A DNA stretch of 64,000 nucleotides, from positions 1,736,001 to 1,800,000 of the forward strand of contig JANHCV010000001.1 in assembly GCA_025594325.1 (NCBI GenBank), in the 5' to 3' direction. The position numbers and the translations under genes are program-made. Below are positions 33,906 to 43,879 of this stretch, piece after piece. The notes below the pieces were generated by a model. The model worked only from the letters and a program-made list of their open reading frames with translations, was not told the DNA's origin and made no database searches. The stretch is from Blastocladiella emersonii ATCC 22665. Lineage: Eukaryota > Blastocladiomycota > Blastocladiomycetes > Blastocladiales > Blastocladiaceae. Positions within the stretch are counted from its first letter, which is position 1, and each line of letters opens with the position of its first letter.

Positions 33906-36900
33906 ATGACGGTCCCGCACCCGCACTCGCCGCTGCCTTTGCCGCCAGACCACGCTGCCGCCTTTGCCGCGTGCTCGGCCGCTGCCGCCGCCGCTGCTGA
34001 CTTTCACGCCAATGGCCGCGCCGCGTCTTTGGCAAAGGGCGCTACCCCTTCCTCACACGACCTCGACGCTGTCGCTGACGGCAACGGCGACGCGCCGCTG
34101 GTGCCCCCCTCGGCCGCCGCCCCCTCCTCCGGTCCGCACTCTGCTGCCGCCGCCGCGACCGCGTCTGCGCCCTCTGCCAAGCTGCAGAAGCACCGTGCCG
34201 TCCGCCCGCTATACCCTCCCGCGTGGATCGAGAGCTGGGCCTACACCGACTCCGACTCGCGCTCGGCATCTTCCTCCAGCTTGCGCCTCGACGCTGGCAG
34301 CCCGTACGTCGCATGCCTCGACCGCGGGAAGATCGTGCACGGGGTGAGCGCCTCCTGACCGACCGACCGAATTCAACGCGTCTTTCATCCATCCGTGTAG
34401 CCGCACGCGGTCTCTGCCCGACTTCTCGTCCATCAAGCACCCGTCCCACCCCGCCGCCATGGCGCCGCCACCCCCGCCGCCCACGGCCCTCGACCCGGCC
34501 TCGGCCGCCGACGAGGGACTGACCTTCCGCGCCAAGCAGCGCCCCGTCGCCGCCTCGGGCGACACCGTCTCCGCCTCGGCCTCGGTCGCCACGCCCGTCG
34601 CGGCCAACGCCGCCTCCTCGGGCGAGCACCCGTCCATCTGGTCGGGCTTCTACAAGAAGGCCCTCAAGGAGCGCCAGAGCCAGCTGCGCCTCGCCTTCCC
34701 GCACCTGTTCCCGTCCGTGTCCAATGGCGCGGCCAGCGGTGCCGACAAGACGACGCGGTCGGGCTCGTCGACGCCGACGGGCGCCGAGTCGCCCAGCCTG
34801 CTCATGTCGGGCGACTCCAAGACGCTGCGTATGGCCGCCATCAACGGGAACGCGTCGCTCAACTCGTCGCTCAACGCCTCGGTCGTGTCCAACGACTCGA
34901 GCGCCGGCATCTCGTCGACGGCGCTCAACGGCGTCGCCGACGACTTCCAGATCCGCGGCCTCGACGAGCGCATCGCCGACAACATGGTCGAGAACTGCAT
35001 CGGCACCATGGGCCTGCCCGTCGGCCTCGCCCTCAACTTTGTCATTGACGGCACCCCGACCGTCGTGCCCATGGCCGTCGAGGAGCCCTCGGTCGTCGCC
35101 GCCGTCTCGGGCGCCGCCAAGATCCTCAGCTCGACCGACGGCATCGGGTTCCGCACCTCGACGCCCGCCCGAAACATCATCACCGCGCAGATCCTGCTCC
35201 TCGACATCCCCGACGCGCACCTCGACGACGTCCAGCACCGCATCGAGGCCAAGCGCGCCGACATTGTCCAGTTCGCCAACACCTTCTGCTCGTCCATGTA
35301 CAAGCGCGGCGGGGGTGTCGTCGACATTGCCGTGCGCCGCGTCGCGCGCCAGGACGCGCCGCTCAACGCCGCCGACGCGACGGCCGCGTTCCTGCAGTCG
35401 GCGGCGGCCGGTTCCGCTGAGCGCTCTTCGCACTGGCTCGTGGTGCACCTGCACATTGACGTGCGCGACGCCATGGGCGCCAACTGCGCGTCGACGGTAG
35501 CCGAGGGCACGTCTCCAATGCTGGCGGACCTAGCGCGCGCTCGCGTCGGGATCCGCATCGTGTCGAACCTCAACCCGGCACGCCTGTCGCGCGCCACGTT
35601 CCGCGTGCCCGTGACCACGCTCGCGTACAAGGGGTTCACGGGCGCGCAGGTCGCGGCGCGGCTCCTCGAGGCGTACGCGTGGGCGCGCGACGACCCGTAC
35701 CGCGCCACCACCCACAACAAGGGCATCATGAACGGGATCGACGCCGTCGCCGTCGCCACGGGCCAGGACTGGCGCGCCGTCGAGGCCGCGTGCCACTCGT
35801 GGGCCGCCGGCAGCGGCCGCGAGGCCGTGCGCGACCCGCGGCCCAACGGGTACTCGTCGCTGACGCGGTACTGGGTCGAGCGCGGCGCGGGGGACGACGA
35901 GTGGTTCTTCTGCGGCGAGCTCGCGCTGCCGATCATCGTCGGGACCCGCGGCGGCGTGCTCGCGACCGCGCCCGTGTACCAGTACACGCTCGGCATGATG
36001 GGGTTCCCGGACTCGAAGCGGCTCGCCGCCGTGATGTGCTGCGTCGGGCTCGCGCAGAACTTTGCGGCGCTGCGCGCGCTCGCGACCGAGGGCATCCAGC
36101 GCGGCCACATGCACCTGCACGCGCGCAACATTGCGATCGCGGCGGGCGCGCCGACGCACGCGATTGCCGAGGTGACGGCGTGGATGATCGAGAAGGGCCG
36201 CATCAACGTCGAGGCGGCCAAGGAGTACGTGACGGCGCACCACCTGTACACGAACCTGCGGCGCAAGCTGTCGTCGCTCGACACGACGCGGTCCGGGTCG
36301 ACGGGCGCGGTCGCGGCGGCCGCGACGACCAAGCCGCCGTCCATGTTCTACTTTGCCGAGGCCAAGGACAAGCCGCTGACGCTCAACATTGCGTTCCAGA
36401 CGCTGGGCGACGCGCCCGTGTTCCTCGACTTCACGGACACGAAGCAGTCGAACCCGATCCATGCGGTGCTGCTCGGCAGCAAGACGTACGAGTGGCTGAT
36501 GCGCATCTTCCCGCTCGTCGACGCGATCCGCGCGCCGGGCGGCGACGACCGCGCCAACAACTCGCTGACCAAGCGGCTCAAGATCATGTCGCTGATCCTC
36601 AACGTGCTGCTGCGCCGCCTCATGCTGTGGTGCCCCGAGGAGACGCGGTCGTTCGTCGAGAAGCTGTTCACGCACACGCGGTCCGTCAAGGGCAGCCCCG
36701 CGCCGTCGACGAGCGCCGCGAGCAAGCGTATCAGCGCTCTCGCCGCGGGTAACGGCTCGACGAGCGGTGATCGCACGTCGTCCAACGGCACCTCGCGCCC
36801 CAAGCGCCCGTCCATCATGCGGTACATCCAGTCGATCCTGCAGCAGTCCAACAAGTGGGCCCAGGACGCGGCGCCGGTGCCGGCAGCTGCCTCCTCGGCG

Positions 36901-38262
36901 GCGGCGCCCGCGGGTACCGCGCGCCCCTCGCCGCTCAACACGTCGCCGACCATGGCGGCCGCGACGAGCCCAACGGCCAACCCCGTGTCGCTCGACCTGA
37001 GCCTCAACGGCATGGAGTGGGCGCTGCCCGACAGCGGCATCTTCCGCACCGACCTGTTCGACGACGAGATGCACCTCGCAGACGACCTTGCCGCAGCAGC
37101 GCCCGAGGCGTCGTCGGGCACGCCGCTCGCGTCGGCCAAACGCGCGGGGACCGAGTCGACCGACTCGCTGGCGACGACGCCGACCAAGCGGCAGATTCTG
37201 CAGGTCGGGTTCCCGCTGGCGCTGGCCATCTGGCAGGTGTTCGAGGTGTGGGTGACGCAGTACGTGGGCGGCGGGTCGCCGAACCTCGCGGCGGCGATCC
37301 TCGACGAGCAGCGCGTCATTGTGTCGTCGCTGGTCGCGACGCACGCCGACGTGGTGCCCGGCAGCCTGCAGGCGACGGCTGACGTCGCGGACCTGGCGAG
37401 CTACCTGGTGATCCCGCCGGTCGCGGACCTCGACCCGCTCGGCTCCGCGGGCGTTGCGGGCGACCTGTTCACGGCGGCGTTCCACGTGCAGGCGAAGCGG
37501 TCGCAGTGCACGCTGTTCCTCCTGATCGACCAGATGACGGCGGACCCGACGTCGGTGACGCCCGCGGCGATCGCGGCGGCCAAGGCGGCCGGGTTCGCGC
37601 TCGAGGCCGAGGCCACGGCGTGCCACGATCTTGCGCGGCTCGTGCGCGACCACCGCGCCGTGTTCGGGCCCGGCGACGAGGTGTCGCCCGACCTCATGGC
37701 GATTCCGGCACTTCGGTCGCCCGACTCGCCGCAACTCCGGTTCCGCCGCCGGTCGTCGATCCCCAAGGTGCCCGGGTCCGACGCGATTGCGGCTGCGGTG
37801 CGTGCCCGCGAGGCTGCTGCGGCTGCTGCCGCTGCGGCGACCGCCGAGCCCGGCAGCGGCGTCGTGTCGTTCCACGAGGACAGCGTCCGCAACAGCGTGC
37901 TGACGTACGCGGTGCTCGACCTGCACCGGCGCCGCGCCGTGGCCGCCGCCGACGTGGACGAGGTCCCGCTGGCGCTCCCGCTCGCGGACATCGAGCAGCT
38001 CGTGCCGGCGTACCTGCGCAGCCTGCGTCTCGAGGAGCAGCGCGCGCGGATCGGCGCGTGGATTGTTGCGGCCGCAGCGTCCCACCACCACCACCACCAC
38101 CACTACCCGTCGCGCAGCACGTCGCCGCACATCCGCGTCAGCGGGACGAGCAGCGTGACGGGTGGAGCGGCGGCCACGCTCGGGCCCGACTTCCTCACGG
38201 CCACGGCCGCGTCGCTCCGCGCCAAGCTCGGCGTCGAGGCCTTCTTCGAGCAGCAGCCGTAG
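33906..38262 (+). CDS. Class II-type HMG-CoA reductase with a long C-terminal extension
   Basis: Exons 33906..34303 and 34401..38262 give 1,419 residues; the intron begins GTACGT and ends GTGTAG. A disordered N-terminus precedes a domain resembling class II (bacterial, degradative-type) HMG-CoA reductase: FYKKALKERQSQLRLAFP, ENCIGTMGLPVGLALNFVID, PMAVEEPSVVAAVSGAAKIL. Candidate catalytic residues are Glu360/361 (EEPS), Lys573 and Asp589 (NKGIMNGIDAVAVATGQDW) and His702 (RGHMHLHARN). The domain ends near residue 750. The following ~650 residues are unlike any reductase: a segment from MFYFAEAKDKPLTLNIAFQT through FVEKLFTHT, a Ser/Ala-rich linker, then FPLALAIWQVFEVWVTQYVG and a His8 run near the end. 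There are no membrane anchors like those of class I fungal HMGR. Mevalonate synthesis or HMG-CoA/mevalonate turnover are both possible. Confidence 0.85.
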
Positions 38263-38798
38263 GTCGCCGTCGCCGCAGTCGCCCAGCCCAGCCTGGCGCG
38301 CGGCAGAGTAGCCCGTGTTGTACATACCCTCCCTCCTTTGACTTCATTGCCGTCCTTGCACCTGTCCTGTCCCTCCACCTGCCTCCAGCACATTTGTTGT
38401 TGTTGCCTGATCCGCCACGGTCTCTGCGGCAGCGACGCCACGACGACGGCGCGATGCTGCGCCGCCGCGCGCGAGCCACCGAGCGAGGCGCATGCGGGCC
38501 CATGCGCGGCCGGCATCCCCTCGATCGAGACGACGAGAGCGGCCGAGCAAAATCCTGCGGGGAGGTTCCCAGCGGGACACCACAGGGCGGCGCCGGGCCT
38601 GGTGCCGTGAGGCTTAGCGTGGCCTCCGCTCGCCGCCCCCATGGCCGCCGCGGCTCTCGCTCCCTCTCTCCTCTCGTGCGGCCATAATACCCCGCTTCTG
38701 CAACGTATCACCATCGCCAAGAGTGACGCTGGCTCGTCGCATTCCCATCTGCGCCACGCCGCCGCCGATCCGTTGGACCCTTGACGCCACCCTCAAGA
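38263..38798. other. Intergenic between HMGR and SDR
   Basis: 536 bp; 3' end of the HMGR gene and promoter of the SDR gene. No gene seen. Confidence 0.5.
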
Positions 38799-39841
38799 AT
38801 GGAGCTCACCACCGGCATCGCATGGGCGCTGACGGTGCTGACCGTGACGAGCCTGGTCGGCACCGCGCTGCTGCACCTGCGCGTGCGCAGCAAGCTGCGG
38901 CGCAAGCTCGCCAAGCTGCGCGGCCAGCACGTCGTGGTGATCGGCGCCAGTTCCGGCACGCACGCCCACGTCGGGTCCCTCGCACGGCGGTCGCTCACCC
39001 AACGTTCCGTGTAGGCGTCGGCGAACAAGTCGCCTACGAGTACGCCCTGCGCGGCGCGCGCCTCGTCGTCTCAGCGCGGCGGGCCGACCGCCTTGCCTCG
39101 GTCCGGGAACGGTGCCTCGAGCTGGGCGCCGCGGACGTGCTGATCGCGCCGTGCGACGTGACGTCCGTATCCTCGCTGCGCGCGCTGCACACGGCCGCCA
39201 CCGACTTCCTGCGCGGCACCGTGCACGCCGTCATCTTCACGGCGGGCGCGCTGACCGTGTGCCCGTTCGACGCGCTCATGGACCCAGACGTGTCGGACAC
39301 CGACGCGGCGGCCGTCATCGACCGCGCCTTCGCCATCAACGCGACGGCGCCGATCCACGCCGCGCGCCTTTTCCTGCCGACGCTGCGCGCAACCGCCGAT
39401 GGGCGGAAACGGTCGAGCGGGCTGTCCGGGAGCGTGACGCGGCCCGCGCTCACGGTCGTGTCGAGCGTCGCGGGCCTGCTGCCCGCGCCCTCGCGCGCCC
39501 TGTACTGCGGCGCCAAGGCCGCGCTGCACGGCTTCTTCGACTCGCTGCGCATCGAGGAGCGGCGGCGTGCCGGCCCGCGCGCCGTGCGGATCCAGCTCGT
39601 GGCCCCCGGCACGATCGCGGGGACCGAGCTCCGCGCGACGGCGGTCGACGGACACCTGTGGCGCGACGGGATGCCGACGGGTACCTCGCGCGGCGCGCTG
39701 TCGACCCAGGACGTCGCCCGCGCAGTGTTCCACCAGACCGAGGACCTCGTCGTGCTCCCGCGATGGTACGAGGGCGCCGTCCTCCTGCGCCATGTCTGGC
39801 CGTCGCTTGTCGATGCCCTCGCTATGAAAAAGTACCAGTAG
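38799..39841 (+). CDS. Membrane-anchored short-chain dehydrogenase/reductase
   Basis: NAD(P)-dependent SDR with an N-terminal membrane anchor (WALTVLTVTSLVGTALLHL), so probably on the ER or lipid droplets. Exons 38799..38955 and 39015..39841 give 327 residues. The only splice that restores the cofactor motif VVIGASSGVGEQVAYEYALR uses a GCACGC donor and GTGTAG acceptor, a GC-AG intron of 59 nt. The ATG is inferred from the TM segment. Later landmarks are SARRADRLASVRERC (dinucleotide-binding strand), a CDVTS motif, the catalytic Ser near 202 in VVSSVAG, and Tyr216/Lys220 in YCGAK. The layout resembles DHRS7 or 11-beta-HSD-like enzymes; the substrate is unknown. It converges on the MRS2 gene with only 43 bp between stop codons. 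Confidence 0.88.
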
Positions 39842-39884
39842 CGGAGGTGGATCAGTCACTGTATACATATATTTTGCATCTCGA

Positions 39885-41526
39885 TCAAGTCGGCTTCGGT
39901 TTCTGGTCCGCGTACAGCCTGTGGCTGAACTCGAACCGCGGCGCCAGCGTCTTGGCGAACGGCGAGTGCGACGCCTCGGACGCGGCCGCCGCCGCGACCG
40001 CCGGGGGCATCATCGGCGGCGGCGCGGATCTCAGGCCCGCCGAGACCGCGGCCGGGTGGGGCGGCGTCGCCGCCGTTGTCGCGGACATACCCGCCGCCGA
40101 GGACGCTGCATCGGCCGCCGCCGCCGTGGCCGCGGCGTGGTGCGGGTACGCTGCCGCGAGGCGCGCCATGTGCAGCTGCGGCGAGATGGTGCCCGCGTGC
40201 GGCGAGAGGCCGAAGGGCGACCCGGCAAGCTGGCGCAGCGGCGCGGGGGTCTGGCGCGTGACGCGGGACATGCGCCAGATGCCCGACCCGAGGACGCCGC
40301 CGCAGATGGCACCCGTCAGCGTGCACACGACGTTGAAGGCCTCGGGGTTCTCCTCGAGCCCGGACATGAGGTTCATGCCGAACAGCGACGCGAGCAGGGC
40401 GCCCGACGTGCACGCGACGCCGAACATGGCGAACTTGATTTCGAGGATCAGCAGGGCGTTGCGCTGCGAGTCGAGCGTCAGCGTGATGAACCGCTCCGTC
40501 GACTGCACCTGCTGGATCATGGCGGCGGTCGAGTCGAGCAGCTCCTCGGCGTACGACAGGTACGTCTCCATGAGCAGCTCGAGGTCGTCGTAGTTGTCGA
40601 CCGTCTCGCCGCGCCCGTGCCGCGTCAGGTGCATGTCGACCATGTCCTCCTCGGTGTCGAGCAGCTCGCGCACCACGTCGCGGATGTTGCTCACCTTCTG
40701 CTCGAACGCCGACAGCCGGTTCGTGTACACGTACAGCTCGGCCAGGTGGTCGCGCTGCCGGTCAATGTACTTGCGGTCGCCCTCGACCAGCAGCCGCACC
40801 AGCACGTCGATCGGCCGCGCCAGATCGCGCAGCTCGTCGTCCAGCGTCGCCAGCACGTTCTGCAGGATCGTCTCCAGCACCACAAACTCGAACGGGAGCA
40901 CCGCGTCGTCCGCGTCCGCCGGCGCCTGCGCCCCGCTGCCGCTCTCGGCGCGGAACGCGGACATTTCGGCCGACCACGCGGCGAGCTTGTGCTGCAGCGC
41001 GGGTACGAGATCGTCCTCGACCGCCTGATGCCCCACTGCGTCGACCCCGCTCGCCGCTGCCACCGCGACGGGCATCGTCGGGTGGTTGAACAGAATCACG
41101 CGGCCGGGCTTGATGAGGGCGCGGACGTGGTGCAGGTTGATGACGATGGCGCGCTCGCGCGGCAGGATCGCCGGGTACTGGTCCTGGAACCGCGAGTCGA
41201 GCTTGCGCAGGTCGCGCGTCTGCAGCCCGTTCTGCTTGCAGAACGCCAGCTTGGCGTACGTCCGCTGCGCTTCGGACACGCTGCCCGTCGCGTCGATCGT
41301 CGTGCCTACCAAGTGCGGGCGGCGTGAGTGGGGTTTGGAAGGCGGGGTGAACTGGACGGTACGTACACCGCCACGAGATCTCGGCCGTCGACGGTGTCCG
41401 CAAACAGGGGTCGATGAACCCATTGTGCCGCGACCACGCGTCGCCGCTGAACGCCGACAGGCTGTGCGGCGCGCCGTGGAACTGGCGCGGGCCCGCGACA
41501 GAGCGAGCAGGGCCCGCGGTCGCCAT
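39885..41526 (-). CDS. MRS2: Mitochondrial Mg2+ channel of the Mrs2/CorA family
   Basis: Exons 41526..41367 and 41305..39885 give 526 residues. The intron is GTACGT...GGTAG, and joining restores ISWRCTTIDATGSVSEAQR, matching the start of the Mrs2 domain. Then follow NGLQTRDLRKLDSRFQDQYP, LPRERAIVINLHHVRALIKP, a long helical region (AFEQKVSNIRDVVRELLDTE, DDMVDMHL-like), and two membrane helices separated by the diagnostic GMN: LLASLFGMNLMSGLEENPEA. The N-terminus MATAGPARSVAGPRQFHGAP fits a mitochondrial presequence. The C-terminal ~100 residues after the second helix are Ala/Pro-rich and longer than usual. The start is chosen by presequence likeness; another in-frame ATG lies about 190 nt upstream. 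Confidence 0.92.
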
Positions 41527-41896
41527 GGACCGGTTGCCGCGAAGTCCCCAGGGAAGCAGCCGCGGGTGCTCGTGATCCACCTCATCTGCCTGCCTGCACG
41601 AAACCGTCGACGATAGCGCGACCCGCCTTGGCGCCGCGGAACTCGGCCATGGCGGGCGACTCAGTGTCCTCGCAGCAATGCGGGAAGTGCGGCAGCAGTT
41701 CATTAGCATCATGGTGGCGGTTGTGGAGGGCGATTCGCGCGGGCGACGGTCATGTCAACATCGCGGCGATCACGCGTGGTGGCTTAGCCATGAGACGCGC
41801 GTGCTTTCCTCGCCAACTCTCTGCTCGCGCGCCGACTGTCAACGCGTTGAGGTTGGCAAGAAGGACACTCGGAACAAAAGAGTCGGGAGCAAAATT
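41527..41896. other. Intergenic, MRS2 promoter and tRNA flank
   Basis: No gene supported. It includes the TTTT terminator of the tRNA-Gly at 41891-41894. Confidence 0.5.
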
Positions 41897-41967
41897 TGCA
41901 CGCACCGGGAATCGAACCCGGAGCTCTACCTTGGGAGGGTAGAATTTTACCATTAAACCATGCGTGC
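41897..41967 (-). tRNA. tRNA-Gly (anticodon CCC), copy 2
   Basis: 71 nt, identical to copies 1 and 3 except in the acceptor stem, where GCACGCA pairs with TGCGTGC. The T-A pair of the other copies is a C-G pair here, a compensated change that argues for a functional, selected tRNA. Same D, anticodon (CTCCCAA loop) and T arms; discriminator A; TTTT follows within 5 nt. Confidence 0.94.
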
Positions 41968-41999
41968 TCGCGAGCTCCAAGTACTGCGGTGTCTTGAAC

Positions 42000-42475
42000 T
42001 TAACCACCTCGCGGTCAACCTCGACATCACCTCGTGGATCATGGCGCGACGATCGATGACACGCGGCAGTCTGGGCATCGCCGAGGTCCATCTCGGTGAT
42101 GAACTTCGCCAAGCGATCGCGTACCCGCCGGCTGACGGGTCGGTGCTCCTCGACGGTGATGAGAACGGAATCGAGCTGTAGGGTGTGACGGCGCTCTTCA
42201 ACGCTGACGAGAACCTGATCATGACCGCTTGCGACGCGGAAGGATACGGTTACTACAAGAACCAGCTCCGCGTGAACGGCGAAGGCTCTCGCGGTCCGCG
42301 TCTTCGATCGCAACGGCGCGTTTGAGCAGGATCCAGAAGTACGTCGGCGGCTCAGCCGACTTCTTGGATGCTTCGACCTGTCGGGCCTCGCCCTCGACAG
42401 CATCGACGCGAAGCGCCCGGCTCGGCGGCATGGCCTTCCGTGCAAAGTCACATTCACATTGTACATCCCCCGCCT
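42000..42475 (+). pseudogene. 3' fragment of a metacaspase gene
   Basis: The sequence aligns base by base, with many substitutions and frame breaks, to the C-terminal half and 3' untranslated start of the intact metacaspase at 43880-45088. Corresponding pieces are AIAYPPADGSV versus VIAYTSADGSV, DAEGYGYYK versus DADGDGYYE, and FDLSGLALDSID versus FDLTGLALDGIH. An in-frame TAG at 42180-42182 and later indels prevent translation. The protease domain is absent. It starts about 33 bp from a tRNA-Gly and ends against the truncated farnesyltransferase beta gene, so both borders look like rearrangement breakpoints. Confidence 0.8.
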
Positions 42476-42482
42476 TGATTGC

Positions 42483-43174
42483 TCAACTTTCCGAGACGCG
42501 AAACGACCCGTCGTTCTGCTTCATCCTCATGAAGAACCGGTACATGGCGCGCCGATCGATCGCCTTCCACGCGTCGGGCTCACGCGTGATCGCGAGCGCG
42601 TGGACCGCGGCGTACGTCGGCGCGAGGTGCGCGATCTGGCCGAGCCCGCCGCCGAACCCGCCCGTCGCGCGCTGCTGGAACCGCAGCACCGTGGTCGCGG
42701 CGCGCAGCCGCAGCGCCTCGGGCAGGCCGTGGTCCGCCGACAGCAGGTCCAGCGCGTGCAGCAGCCAGTACACGAGCCACGGGCGCGACGCGCTCAGCGC
42801 CGACATGTACGCCGGCAGCGCGTCCGCGTTGCGCTGCACGTACCGCTGGTGCCGCGCGCGGCGCAGGAGGAGCGGGTCGGAGCCGTCTTCGGCGTCGGTC
42901 GCATCGGAGCGGCGGGTGCCGGCCCCGTCGGACTCGTCGGTCGGTGAAGCGACACGCGAGGCGGTCGCGGACCGCGCCTTGCGCAGCGCCGCCAGGTACT
43001 CGCCGTAGATGAGCTCCTCGACCTCGGCCTACGCTCACGTCAGGCTGGTCAGTGCCCGCTCGGAAGTCGCGATGGGGAGGGCGCGGTGAGACCAACCTGT
43101 GCGTCGTGCGAGTGCGACGGACAGTCCTCGTCGGACGTGAAGAAGAGCGCGCACTCGGCCGCCGTGAATCGCAT
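42483..43174 (-). pseudogene. Protein farnesyltransferase beta subunit, truncated after N-terminal third
   Basis: Exons 43174..43097 and 43028..42483 (intron GTTGGT...GCGTAG) give 207 residues. The visible part is clearly the start of a farnesyltransferase beta subunit: YVQRNADALPAYMSALSASR, then PWLVYWLLHALDLLS, FGGGLGQIAHLAPTYAAVHA and FFMRMKQNDGSFRVSES. The family is about 430 residues. The missing part holds the zinc ligands (Asp, Cys, His) and most of the alpha-alpha barrel. The frame stops just after KQNDGSF, exactly where the metacaspase fragment's 3' untranslated sequence begins. It is therefore a broken gene unless an uncommon trans or long-distance splice exists. Another farnesyltransferase beta copy is expected elsewhere in the genome. 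Confidence 0.8.
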
Positions 43175-43879
43175 GGTCGGGTCGGGTACGTTGCAAGAAG
43201 TCACGGCGCGAGCAAACGATGCATGGGCTCAGAGGCGCGCGTTAACGTCGTCATCGACGCGACCGCCGCGAGCTTGTCGCTTCGCGCGCTGCTTCGCGCC
43301 ACCCAATGCCGCAGCGGACGCGGTACCCGCACCCGCTGACGCTCCCTACTGCCTGCTGGGCTGCACGGCGACGACGGCGCTCGCGCGAGATGGGCGGGCT
43401 CTCACTGCTGCTGTCCTCATCGCGTGCACTGCCCTGACTGGACGGACGGCTCAGACACACCGATGGCTGGAGCGATCGTCGCTCTCGCCTCCGCTGATCC
43501 TCCCCGTCCACCGTCTGCGACGACCTGATCGAGCGGCCCTCGAGCGAGGAGCTCCGTTCGCACCCTCCTGCCCGGTCCTGACGCACGCTCGCCGCCGGCC
43601 ATCGTCGGGTGGGCGGGAGGGACACTTTGCGAGTGACGCGGATCCCAGCGTGAGGACCCTGAGCCCCGAGCTGCGGCAGCGGCACCGGCGGACCGCGCGC
43701 CGCGACGCGTTTCGCTCGGTGGCGTTTCTACGGAGACGCAGACGAAACGGCGCGCGGCGGGTGTGCCGCAAAGCGTGGGGCGGCCGGCGACTATAAAGCG
43801 CGCCGACCTCCCCGCTACCTCTCCTCTCTCTCTCCACCCATCCCATCCAACGTAGCTCATCTTGCACACATCATCAAAA
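43175..43879. other. Intergenic, divergent promoter of FTase-beta remnant and metacaspase
   Basis: About 700 bp with no gene supported. The metacaspase TATA box lies near its right end. Confidence 0.5.
43792..43797 (+). promoter_or_regulatory. TATA box of the metacaspase gene
   Basis: TATAAA, 83 bp upstream of the ATG, followed by a CT-rich initiator-like run (CTCTCCTCTCTCTCTCC). Confidence 0.65.

Noticed and set aside
34344-34400. Donor GTGAGC at 34344 in the HMGR gene
   Set aside because: It would leave the second exon out of frame. The GTACGT donor at 34304 keeps the phase and gives a sensible junction.
35530-38325. A 931-residue frame on the minus strand opposite the HMG-CoA reductase gene
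   Set aside because: Very rich in Arg, Gly and Val with no domain. It is the GC-rich shadow of a well-supported gene on the other strand. Similar long shadows exist opposite SFA1, SPT5, ATG9, ABCC and RVB2.
41750-42466. A 238-residue minus-strand frame running through the tRNA-Gly
   Set aside because: It reads through a clear tRNA and the complement of the metacaspase fragment; no domain.
42483-43174. Continuation of the farnesyltransferase beta gene beyond 42483
   Set aside because: Sequence further along the minus strand is metacaspase fragment, tRNA and then MRS2; none encodes the missing zinc-binding barrel.
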